From contig NZ_JAPZVP010000003.1 of NCBI RefSeq assembly GCF_027622875.1, positions 68,627 to 132,626 on the forward strand: a stretch of DNA of 64,000 bases, given 5' to 3'. A program made the translations under genes and the position numbers. Below the pieces are notes generated by a model. The model made no database searches. It was not told where the DNA came from and worked only from the letters and a program-made list of their open reading frames with translations. Each line of letters starts with the position of its first letter. The stretch's first letter is position 1. Positions 34,087 to 43,732 of this stretch are shown here, in pieces. Origin of the DNA: Glycomyces luteolus. Its GTDB lineage: Bacteria > Actinomycetota > Actinomycetes > Mycobacteriales > Micromonosporaceae.

Positions 34087-35769
34087 TTAGTGCGTGCTGG
34101 CCTTCTCAGCCCCCGCACCGGTGAGCGCCCGCACTTGCATGGACGCGAACCGGGTCGGGTTCGATTCGGAGCTCATCAACGTGCCGACCACGGCGCAGAT
34201 GAGACCCAGCGGAATGGACACCAAGCCGGGGTTCGACAACGGGAACCATGCGATGTCGACCCCTTCACCGAGCAGCGAAGTCGGAGTGCTCGAGAACGTC
34301 GGCGAGAAGATCACCAGGCCGATCGAGCTGATGAGGCCGCCGTAGATGCCGGCGACGGCCCCGGCCGTGTTGAACCGCTTCCAGAAGAGGCTGAACAGCA
34401 GGGTCGGGAGGTTGGCGGAGGCGGCCACCGCGAAGGCGAGCGCCACCAGGAACGCGACGTTGAGGTCCTGCGCGAAGACCGCGATGACGACGGCGATCGC
34501 GCCGACCCCGACCGCCGCGAACTTCGCGAAGATGACCTCCTCGTGCCCGCTGGCCTTGCCGCGTTTGAAGACCCCGTTGTAGAGGTCGTGGGCGAGCGAG
34601 GACGAGCAGGCGATGATGAGCCCCGCGACCACCGACAGGATCGCCGCGAACGCCGCCGAGGCGATGAGCGCCAGCATGATCGCCCCGCCCGTGGACCCGG
34701 CGAGGTTCTCGCCGATGACCTGGGACAGCTGCGGTGCGGCCGAGTTGCCCGCCGGGTTCTCGGCGATGATCGCCTCCTGGCCGACCATCGCGGCGGCGCC
34801 GAAGCCGAGCACGAGGGTGAGCAGGTAGAACATGCCGATGAGGCCGATGGCCCAGTTGACCGACTTGCGGGCGGTCTTGCCGTCCGGGGTGGTGTAGAAG
34901 CGGATGAGCACGTGCGGCAGGCCCGCGGTGCCCAGCACCAGGGCGAGCCCGAGGCTGATGAGGTCGAGCTTGTTCCACAGCGTCTGGAGGGAGTCCCCTG
35001 CCACCTCCGTGCCGTAGCGCAGCCCCGGTTCGAGGAAGGCCGCGCCCTGGCCCGAGGCCTGAGCGGCGTCGCCCAGGAGCGTCGAGAGGTTGAAGTTGTA
35101 CTCGGCGAGCACGAGGATCGCCAGGACGAACGCGAGCCCGATCTTGACGCAGGCCTGAAAGATCTGGACCCAGGTCGTGCCCTTCATGCCGCCGAAGGCG
35201 ACGTAGGCGACCATGAGCAGCCCGGTGACGACGATGCCGGCCACCTTCGCCGCGCCCGAGTCCATGCCGAGGAAGGTCTCGCCCTCCTTGATGCCCAGGA
35301 GGAGCGTGACCAGCGCGCCGGTGCCGACCATCTGGGCGAGCAGGTAGAAGATCGAGACGCTCAGCGTCGAGACGGCGGCCGCGGTGCGGACGGGCCGCTG
35401 CTTCATGCGGTACGAGAGGGCGTCGGCGACGGTGAACCGGCCGGAGTTGCGCAGCGACTCGGCGACGAGCAGCAGCGCGACGAGCCACGCGACGAGGAAG
35501 CCGATCGAGTACAGGAAGCCGTCGTAGCCGTAGAGGGCGATGGTGCCCGCGATGCCGAGGAACGAAGCCGCCGAGACGTAGTCGCCCGCCACCGCGAAGC
35601 CGTTCTGCCACGCGGAGAAGCCGCGCCCGCCGGAGTGGAAGTCCGTGGCGGTCCGGGTCGTGCGGCCGCCCTGGATGGTGATGCCGATGGTGACGAGGAC
35701 CATGACCATGAAGAGGGCGATGGTCAGAATGCGGTTGGAGTCGCTCATCTCCTGCGCGAGCGTGTTCAT
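34087..35769 (-). CDS. ActP-like cation/acetate symporter
   Basis: The 560-residue protein has thirteen or so membrane helices and the ActP pattern: TATDFHSGGRGFSAWQNGFAVAGD near the N-terminus, then YVSAASFLGIAG, YRMKQRPVRTAAAVSTLSVSIFYLL, GTAGLPHVLIRFYTTPDGKTARKS, ASAAFAAILSVVAGLIIACSSSLAHDLYN and VALAFAVAASANLPTLLFSLFWKRFN. It takes up acetate, pyruvate or similar acids with Na+. The start overlaps the DUF485 gene (35766-35769, ATGA). Together with the paralogue at 30002 and the sensor pair between them, it forms a carbon-acid uptake region. Confidence 0.9.
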   Translation of the reverse strand: MNTLAQEMSDSNRILTIALFMVMVLVTIGITIQGGRTTRTATDFHSGGRGFSAWQNGFAVAGDYVSAASFLGIAGTIALYGYDGFLYSIGFLVAWLVALLLVAESLRNSGRFTVADALSYRMKQRPVRTAAAVSTLSVSIFYLLAQMVGTGALVTLLLGIKEGETFLGMDSGAAKVAGIVVTGLLMVAYVAFGGMKGTTWVQIFQACVKIGLAFVLAILVLAEYNFNLSTLLGDAAQASGQGAAFLEPGLRYGTEVAGDSLQTLWNKLDLISLGLALVLGTAGLPHVLIRFYTTPDGKTARKSVNWAIGLIGMFYLLTLVLGFGAAAMVGQEAIIAENPAGNSAAPQLSQVIGENLAGSTGGAIMLALIASAAFAAILSVVAGLIIACSSSLAHDLYNGVFKRGKASGHEEVIFAKFAAVGVGAIAVVIAVFAQDLNVAFLVALAFAVAASANLPTLLFSLFWKRFNTAGAVAGIYGGLISSIGLVIFSPTFSSTPTSLLGEGVDIAWFPLSNPGLVSIPLGLICAVVGTLMSSESNPTRFASMQVRALTGAGAEKASTH

Positions 35770-36125
35770 CGCCGGCCCCCGTTCATGATGTCGTCGCGCA
35801 GGTCGGCGGACTGCTGGTCGAACTTCCGCGCGGTGAACCGCGAGTAGGCGATGGTGACCCAGAACGTGACGACGAACTGGGTGAGGCCGAGGACGAGCCC
35901 GAGGTTGATGTTGCCGAAGAGGACGATGCCCATGACGCCGCGCGCGTACGCCGAGAGGAGCACGTAGACGAGGTACCAGGCGAGCGCGGCGAGCAGGACC
36001 GGCACGGTGAAGCGGAAGAGGGTGCGCTTGAGCTCGACGAAGCGGGGGTCGTCGTGCATCGCGGCGATCTGGTCGTCGGTGACTTCGGGCGGGGCTGGGC
36101 CGTCACTGTCGGGGGTCGTAGCCAT
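35766..36125 (-). CDS. DUF485 membrane protein
   Basis: The 119-residue protein has the DUF485 pattern: an acidic N-terminus, then PRFVELKRTLFRFTVPVLLAALAWYLVYVLLSAYA and a second helix (LGLVLGLTQFVVTFWVTIAYSRFTARKFD). It accompanies ActP-type symporters in operons (YjcH in E. coli) and may stabilise them. ATG 36125, with GGAGG-like AAGGAGGAACGGCCC upstream. It is the first gene of the operon. Confidence 0.9.
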   Translation of the reverse strand: MATTPDSDGPAPPEVTDDQIAAMHDDPRFVELKRTLFRFTVPVLLAALAWYLVYVLLSAYARGVMGIVLFGNINLGLVLGLTQFVVTFWVTIAYSRFTARKFDQQSADLRDDIMNGGRR

Positions 36126-36430
36126 CGGGCCGTTCCTCCTTGAAGGGCTTACTGGGCGGAGCCTCGTGCTGGCCGTGTCGACGGGATAACTGGCGCATGT
36201 CGACGCGGTGACGGGTTTACAAGGAACCTAGGAGACCCCGGTGGCCTTGAGAAGTATTGGTGTGACGCGTGTCGCTAGGGGGTCTGCATCCTGCGTTGAG
36301 GGCGTCGACGAGCGGTCGGCGAACGGTTCATGAGCGGTCGCGGCGGGTTTCTTTCACGCGAACGATGAATCCCGCGGGGCGATCTCGTCTGTACTGGTGA
36401 AGGCACCCGAACACCGAAAGGACCGAGACG
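36126..36430. other. 305-bp divergent promoter region
   Basis: This stretch holds the start regions of the DUF485/actP operon (minus) and of the VOC gene (plus). The direct repeat GAGCGGTC occurs twice near 36311-36337. I see no clear LytTR direct-repeat operator, terminator or small ORF. Confidence 0.4.
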
Positions 36431-36850
36431 ATGGCGAACAAGATGATCTTCCTGAACCTGCCCGTGAACGACCTGGACGCGTCGAAGGCGTTCTACCAGG
36501 CGCTCGGCTGGAGCATCAATCCCGACTTCACCGACGAGAACGCCGCCTGCGTCGTCGTGGACGACAACATCTGCCTGATGCTCCTGACCAAGGAGTTCTA
36601 CACGACCTTCGCCGAGCGTCCGGTCGCCGACACCGCGAAGTTCTCGGCCGCCGCGTACGCGCTGGCGCTCCCGGACCGCGAGGCCGTCGACGAGCTCACC
36701 GACGCCGCGATCAAGGCCGGCGGCACCGAGGAGACCTCGAAGCAGGACCGCCGCGCCCAGGAGGCCGAGGTCGGCATGTACGGCCGAACGTTCCTCGACC
36801 TGGACGGCCACCAGTGGGAGCCGTTCTACATGCCCTATCCCCAGCAGTAA
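36431..36850 (+). CDS. VOC-superfamily protein (glyoxalase/bleomycin-resistance fold)
   Basis: The 139-residue protein starts MANKMIFLNLPVNDLDASKAFY, a typical VOC module, with a second half ending GRTFLDLDGHQWEPFYM. The C-terminal D/H/E residues (DLDGHQWE) could bind metal. This subgroup resembles YyaH/PhnB-like cytoplasmic VOC proteins that are often of unknown activity. ATG 36431 has GAAAGGACCGAGACG upstream. A strong hairpin follows at 36878. Confidence 0.85.
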   Translation: MANKMIFLNLPVNDLDASKAFYQALGWSINPDFTDENAACVVVDDNICLMLLTKEFYTTFAERPVADTAKFSAAAYALALPDREAVDELTDAAIKAGGTEETSKQDRRAQEAEVGMYGRTFLDLDGHQWEPFYMPYPQQ

Positions 36851-36877
36851 ATCCCGCAAGGAAACCGGGAACCCAGT

Positions 36878-36906
36878 GGGCCGCTTCGCCATCGGCGAAG
36901 CGGCCC
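36878..36906. terminator. 13-bp-stem terminator between convergent genes
   Basis: GGGCCGCTTCGCC and its exact complement GGCGAAGCGGCCC flank ATC. It serves the VOC gene and the convergent gene ending at 36925. Confidence 0.8.
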
Positions 36907-36924
36907 TTGGTCGCGCTCGGTGGT

Positions 36925-37226
36925 TCATTGCGGCTGCGGCGGGTTCCCCGGAGGGCTCCCGGGCTGCTGCAGGGGTTGCTGCGGCGCGTGGCCCGGCGGG
37001 GCTTGCTGCGGCGGATAGCCTTGCGGCGGTTGGGGACCGCCCGGCGGCGGATATCCCTGCCATTGCTGCGGTCCGCCGGGCGGCGGGTACATCTGCGGCG
37101 GATAAGGGGCTGCTGCAGCTTCTTCCTGGAGTTGTACGTGACGAGCACGATCGTCAGGACGACGGCGGCGATCACCGCCAGCAGGCAGAGCACGGCGAGG
37201 ATATGCCAGGGTTTCAAGGCGCCCAA
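36925..37226 (-). pseudogene. Frameshifted membrane protein with PPxY/Q-rich tail
   Basis: The first 44 codons from TTG 37226 (GGAGGT six bases upstream) encode MGALKPWHILAVLCL and a complete membrane helix, ending NSRKKLQQP. The remaining 55 codons lie in the -1 frame and encode a Pro/Gln/Gly/Tyr-rich tail (YPPQMYPPPGGPQQWQGYPP) that stops at 36925. The frames meet at a run of four G (plus strand 37106-37109); one extra base there would give a single 100-residue protein of a type common in actinobacteria. Either a real mutation or a sequencing/assembly error. Confidence 0.6.
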
Positions 37227-37365
37227 GTCGATACCTCCACCAGTGGGCTACGGCAGGTTGGGGCTTTCATCAGGTTCCTCCACATCGGGGCCTCCGTTCG
37301 GGCGTGGGCCCAGTGCGCCCCATCATGTCAGCTGCGAGGCACGGGGTGGGGCCGCCGGCCGCCCG

Positions 37366-37821
37366 TCAGGAGTGGACGCAGAATTCATTGCCTTCGGGGT
37401 CCTGCATGACGATCCACTGGGCGGGGCCTTCGCTGAGGCGGTCGCTGGCGCGGGCGGCGCCGAGGCCCTCGAGGCGCTCGGTCTCGGCGTCGATGTTGTC
37501 GAGCCCGACGTGGAGGTCGAGGTGCATGCGGTTCTTCACGGTCTTCGGCTCGGGCACCTGCTGGAAGAGGATCCGCATGCCCTGGCCCGCGTCGGAGGCC
37601 GGGTCGAAGGGGTCGTCGGGGTTGCGGATCGCGGCGAGGGTCTTCCAGGCGTGATGGCCGTCGACCTCGGTGAGGAGGTCTTCGGTGATGACGCCCTGGG
37701 AGAGGAGCCCGGCGATGAACGGCGAGTGGTCCTCGAGCTTGTAGTCCATGGCCTCGGCCCAGAAGGCGGCGAGGCGGTGGGGGTCGGCGCAGTCGATGAC
37801 GATCTTGAAGTGGACGGGCAT
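37366..37821 (-). CDS. VOC-family protein (Glyoxalase_6-like)
   Basis: The 151-residue protein has the pattern HFKIVIDCADPHRLAAFWAEAMDY and, in the second half, NRMHLDLHVGLDNIDAETERLEGLGA and MQDPEGNEFCV. H in MHLDLH and E in PEGNEF are the usual metal-site positions. It is a stand-alone single VOC unit of unknown substrate. ATG 37821. It is followed by 139 bp (37227-37365) without a gene. Confidence 0.85.
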   Translation of the reverse strand: MPVHFKIVIDCADPHRLAAFWAEAMDYKLEDHSPFIAGLLSQGVITEDLLTEVDGHHAWKTLAAIRNPDDPFDPASDAGQGMRILFQQVPEPKTVKNRMHLDLHVGLDNIDAETERLEGLGAARASDRLSEGPAQWIVMQDPEGNEFCVHS

Positions 37822-37876
37822 ACCGCGAGCGTAGGCGCGGGGTACGACAGCGTCTTTGAAACTGTCCCGAAACGAC

Positions 37877-37904
37877 GACCGCCCCGCGCGGGGGCGGGGC
37901 GGTC
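37877..37904. terminator. 11-bp-stem terminator
   Basis: GACCGCCCCGC and GCGGGGCGGTC flank a GCGGGG loop just downstream of the sigma-factor stop (37911). Confidence 0.8.
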
Positions 37905-37910
37905 ACGAGG

Positions 37911-38882
37911 CTATTCGCGGTATTCGGGCGGGAGGCCGAAGAACGGGAAGAGCTTCGGGGTGTCCAGGAAGTAGTTGAGGCCCGAGATCTTGCCGCCCGC
38001 GAGTTCGAGGACGGTGATCGACCAGGGCTCCCAGAGGCCGGGCGTGCCGCTCGGCTTGTAGTGGCCGAAGGCCGGGAGGCCGTTGGCGGCGACCGGGACG
38101 AGCTTGGAGCCCTCGCAGCCCTTGCCCGAGGTGAGCATGAACTGGGCGACGCTCGCGTGGCCCTGGACCCACAGCGGGATCGGCGGCATCGAGAGGGCCA
38201 CGTCCTGCGTGCACAGGGCGGTGAGCGCGTCCATGTCGTACGCCTCGAAGGCGCTCACGTAACCGTCGACGAGCTTGCGGAGCTCGGCGTCGTCGATCGT
38301 GTAGGACTCGTCCGGCTTCGCGTGGACCTGCTCCATCGTGGCCTTGGCCCGCTGGAGCGCGGAGTTGACGCTCGCGGGGCTGAGCTGGAGCGCCTCGGCG
38401 GTCTCGGCGGCCGAGAAGCGCAGCACCTCGCGCATCAGCATCACCGCCCGCTGCTTGGCGGGGAGGTGCTGGACGGCGGCGACGAACGCGAGCCGGAGCG
38501 TGTCCTTGGCCTCGGCGGCCGCAGCAGGGTCGGCCCCGAACGCCATGGAGTCGGGGATCGGCTCGACCCACAGGTAGTCGGGCTCGGGCGCGGGCAGGGG
38601 CGTGCCCGCGTCGGAGGCGGGGGCGAGGTCCATCGGGCGGGCCCGGCGCTGCGGGCCCTTGAGCATGTCGAGGCACACGTTCGTGGTGATCTTGTACAGC
38701 CACGAGCGGAGCGAGGAGCGGCCCTCGAAGGACTCGTGGGACTTCCACGCCCGGGTGAAGGCCTCCTGCACGGCGTCCTCGGCCTCGAAGGAGGAGCCGA
38801 GCATCCGGTAGGCGTACGCGCAGAGTTCCCGCCGGTGGGGTTCGAACTCGGCGAGGACGTCTTCTCTGATCGCAACGTTCAT
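37911..38882 (-). CDS. ECF-type sigma factor with C-terminal SnoaL-like domain
   Basis: The 323-residue protein has sigma region 2 (FEPHRRELCAYAYRMLGSSFEAEDAVQEAFTRAW, with the -10 recognition and core-binding residues) and region 4 (LPAKQRAVMLMREVLRFSAAETAEALQLSPASVNSALQRAKA), followed by a 120-residue SnoaL/NTF2-like domain (from about residue 205). The fusion is the TIGR02960 type of actinobacterial ECF factors. These factors usually lack a dedicated anti-sigma gene; the tail may act as a built-in control or ligand pocket. ATG 38882 has GAGG 8 bp upstream; a GTG lies six bases earlier. No anti-sigma gene is adjacent. Confidence 0.9.
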   Translation of the reverse strand: MNVAIREDVLAEFEPHRRELCAYAYRMLGSSFEAEDAVQEAFTRAWKSHESFEGRSSLRSWLYKITTNVCLDMLKGPQRRARPMDLAPASDAGTPLPAPEPDYLWVEPIPDSMAFGADPAAAAEAKDTLRLAFVAAVQHLPAKQRAVMLMREVLRFSAAETAEALQLSPASVNSALQRAKATMEQVHAKPDESYTIDDAELRKLVDGYVSAFEAYDMDALTALCTQDVALSMPPIPLWVQGHASVAQFMLTSGKGCEGSKLVPVAANGLPAFGHYKPSGTPGLWEPWSITVLELAGGKISGLNYFLDTPKLFPFFGLPPEYRE

Positions 38883-38989
38883 GGGCACAGCCTCGCACAG
38901 GCCACCGACATTCGCCGCGACGGTTTCGGAAATCTGATTCGCCAGGCCGCAAGGCGGTCCGAATACGCCCTTGCGGTGCAGTCAAAGTC

Positions 38990-41017
38990 CTATTTGTGCC
39001 GTTGGTGGTCGCTCATCCAGCGCTCGAACGCGTCCGCGTCCATCGGCCGCGCGAAGTGCCAGCCCTGCCCGGCGTGGCAGCCCCAGCCCTCGAGCTGCTT
39101 GCGGACCTTCTCGTCCTCCACGCCTTCGGCGACGACCTCCACGTCGAGGGCCCGGCCCAGGTCGATCGTGGTCGACACGATCGCGGCGTTGTCCGGGTCG
39201 TCGATCAGCGTGGTCACGAAGGACTTGTCGATCTTGATCTCGGTGACGGGCAGGCGGCGCAGGTGCTGCATCGAGGAGAAGCCGGTGCCGAAGTCGTCGA
39301 GGCTGATCCCCACGCCGAGGTCGGAGAGGCGCTGCACGTTGACGACCACGCGGCGCGGGTCGGCCATGAGGGCGGACTCGGTGATCTCCAGCTGCAGCTT
39401 CCGGGCGTTCACCCCGTAGGCGTCGATCCGCTCGGTCAGGAAGTCCGTGAACTCGGGCGACTGCAGGTCGCGCACCGAGACGTTCACGGCCATGCGCAGG
39501 TCGTAGCCCGATTCGTTCCAGGACCGGAGCTGGCGCAGGGCGATGTCGACGACCCGCTCGGTGAGCATCCGCATCACCGAGGAGTGCTCGGCGGTCTCGA
39601 TGATCTCGGCCGGGTTGACGATCCCGCGCTCGGGGTGGTGGTAGCGCAGCAGGGCCTCGGCGCCGATGACCTCGCCGTCGACCAGCCGCACCTGCGGCTG
39701 GTAGTAGAGGTTCACGCCGGGCGAGTCCGGGTGGTCGAGGGTGCGGCGGACGTCGCCGAGGAGCAGGAGCCGCTCGGGCGAGTTGTGGTCGAACTCGGGC
39801 GCGTAGCGCGCGAACGAGGAGGCGCGCTGCTTCGACTCGTACATCGCGATGTCCGCGTGGCGGAAGAGGGTCTGGAAGTCGGAGCCGTCGTCGGGGTAGA
39901 CCGCGATGCCGACCGAGCCGTCCACTTCGACGCTGGCGTCGCCGAGGACGATCGGGGCGTCCAGGCGGGCGCGGATCTCGCGGGCGCACTCCATCGGGTC
40001 GGTCATGCCGTCCAGTTCGGACCACATGAACGCGAACTCGTCGCCGCCGAGGCGCGCGATCGCCTTGCCCTTCGGCTTGTCGGCCTCGAAGCGGTGCGCG
40101 AGCTCGGCGAGCAGCTGGTCGCCGACCGCGTGGCCGAGCGCCGAGTTGACGTCGGCGAAGCGGTCCAGGTCGAGGATGAGGACCGCGACGGCGGTGCCGG
40201 TCTCGGCGGCGTCCGTGAGCTTCCCGTCGACGGCCTGCTGGAAGCCCTTGCGGTTGAGCAGGCCCGTGAGCGGGTCGTGGTCGGCCTCGCGCTCGCGGTC
40301 GGCGGCGGTCTGCAGGATGCGGTACACGGCGAAGATGGGGACCGCCGAGGCCGCCACCAGCCACCAGGAGGACATCGCGGCGGTCGCGACGATGGGCGCG
40401 ATCGCGATCTGCGTGGCGCGCAGCGCCCACTCGCTCTTGAACCACTGCCAGAACAGAGCGATCCACCCTTCCCCGGTGCGGAGGCTGTGGCGGGCCGCGA
40501 CGAGCGCGAAGCTCGTCAGCGTCCAGACGGTTCCGGCGGCGAAGATGGCGAGCAGCTGGGCGGCCCCGCCGTTCCAGACCGCGCCCTCGGCGACCGAGTC
40601 CCACACGTACCAGGCGAGGACGAGCGCGGCCGCCTGCTGGGAGATGTTGAAGACCGCCCGCCACGTGGAGGCCTTGAGCTGGATCATCAGCATGCCGATG
40701 GCCGCCGACTGGACGATCAGCGCGGGCAGGAAGCCCCAGGTGATCATGGTGGCGAGGGCGTATACAAGGTAGATCGACGCCATCGGCGACATCCACAGCC
40801 CGCCCCAGCGGGTCGGGCGCAGCTCGGCGACCATGGCCAGGCCGGCGGTGAGCCAGAAGGCGAAGGGCACGCCGAACCAGCCGCCCTCGGGCGCGCTGCT
40901 CGTAACGGTCACGGCTACGCTGCCGGCGATCGCGAATATCGCGACCGCCGCCATGAAGCCGAAGTACCGGCCCGGATGCTCTCTCGGCGCAGTGTTGCGC
41001 ATGAGCGTCGTGGCCAT
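38990..41017 (-). CDS. GGDEF-EAL membrane protein (cyclic di-GMP turnover)
   Basis: The 675-residue protein has about eight N-terminal membrane helices (residues 15-235), a GGDEF domain (DHDPLTGLLNRKGF ... ARLGGDEFAFMW) and an EAL domain (GAEALLRYHHPERG, LEITESALM, DDFGTGFSSMQHL, IDKSFV, VAEGVE). Both active-site motifs are intact. The inhibitory RxxD site five residues before GGDEF is absent (KPKGKAIARL), so product feedback is unlikely. ATG 41017 has GGAGG six bases upstream; the open frame to 41281 is probably untranslated leader. A 336-bp stretch upstream holds mutually exclusive stems. Confidence 0.92.
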   Translation of the reverse strand: MATTLMRNTAPREHPGRYFGFMAAVAIFAIAGSVAVTVTSSAPEGGWFGVPFAFWLTAGLAMVAELRPTRWGGLWMSPMASIYLVYALATMITWGFLPALIVQSAAIGMLMIQLKASTWRAVFNISQQAAALVLAWYVWDSVAEGAVWNGGAAQLLAIFAAGTVWTLTSFALVAARHSLRTGEGWIALFWQWFKSEWALRATQIAIAPIVATAAMSSWWLVAASAVPIFAVYRILQTAADREREADHDPLTGLLNRKGFQQAVDGKLTDAAETGTAVAVLILDLDRFADVNSALGHAVGDQLLAELAHRFEADKPKGKAIARLGGDEFAFMWSELDGMTDPMECAREIRARLDAPIVLGDASVEVDGSVGIAVYPDDGSDFQTLFRHADIAMYESKQRASSFARYAPEFDHNSPERLLLLGDVRRTLDHPDSPGVNLYYQPQVRLVDGEVIGAEALLRYHHPERGIVNPAEIIETAEHSSVMRMLTERVVDIALRQLRSWNESGYDLRMAVNVSVRDLQSPEFTDFLTERIDAYGVNARKLQLEITESALMADPRRVVVNVQRLSDLGVGISLDDFGTGFSSMQHLRRLPVTEIKIDKSFVTTLIDDPDNAAIVSTTIDLGRALDVEVVAEGVEDEKVRKQLEGWGCHAGQGWHFARPMDADAFERWMSDHQRHK

Positions 41018-41214
41018 TTCGCTCCTCCCACTGCCGCGCCGTCTCCGGGAGACGCGCCAGAATCTCCCGGGGTCGGTCGCGGCCGACTCCTCTGTCATAT
41101 CGCGAATTCCGCTCCCAGACAACGCCGGGAGCACATGCGGCACACTTGTGACCAGGCGCGACATGCCAATTACAGAAACCGTTATCCGGTGTTCACTGCA
41201 GCGTCTCCCGTGGT

Positions 41215-41258
41215 CGGTTCCGGGCTCGGCGGCCCTTTCGGGCGATGGGAACCGAGCC
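41215..41258 (-). promoter_or_regulatory. Mutually exclusive stem-loops in the GGDEF-EAL leader
   Basis: CGGTTCC (41215-41221) with GGAACCG (41248-41254) and GGCTCGG (41223-41229) with CCGAGCC (41252-41258) share three bases, so only one stem can form at a time; an inner GCCC-GAAA-GGGC hairpin lies between. The 336-bp region 41018-41353 has no gene. Structure resembles a switch, but it matches no riboswitch consensus that I know. Confidence 0.4.
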
Positions 41259-41353
41259 GTTGGTACGACAGGGGCAAGCATCCACGAGATGACTCTGCCC
41301 TGAACTAACGAGTCTCCCCCCGTAGAGGAATACGGATCGTTACCGACTTGTGA

Positions 41354-43576
<2,223 letters not shown>

Positions 43577-43621
43577 TCAGCTGGGTCCGACGTTTCGGGG
43601 AGGCCGAAGCCTTATGCAACC

Positions 43622-43643
43622 GGTCACCCCCCGTTCACGTCGT
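43622..43643 (+). promoter_or_regulatory. PHO-box-like tandem 11-mers before phoX
   Basis: GGTCACCCCCC and GTTCACGTCGT are adjacent 11-bp direct repeats that fit the actinobacterial PhoP consensus GTTCACC. They lie 90-111 bp upstream of the PhoX start. Confidence 0.5.
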
Positions 43644-43732
43644 GATTGCCTGACTCACCCCGAGGAACGGAAGGATCAGCCGCGTACGGCCCGTACAGCC
43701 CTCTTTACGCCCCCGTCTCAAAGGAGCCAGGT

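Noticed and set aside
36126-36430. LytTR direct-repeat operator before the DUF485/actP operon
   Set aside because: No pair of matching 9-mers at the expected 10-13-bp spacing could be found with confidence.
41178-41281. GEMM or ydaO riboswitch in the GGDEF-EAL leader
   Set aside because: The conserved cores (GGGCAAAC...; GACAGCTAACCTCG) are not present.
41018-41281. N-terminal extension of the GGDEF-EAL protein
   Set aside because: The extra 88 residues are low-quality and ATG 41017 has a perfect ribosome site.
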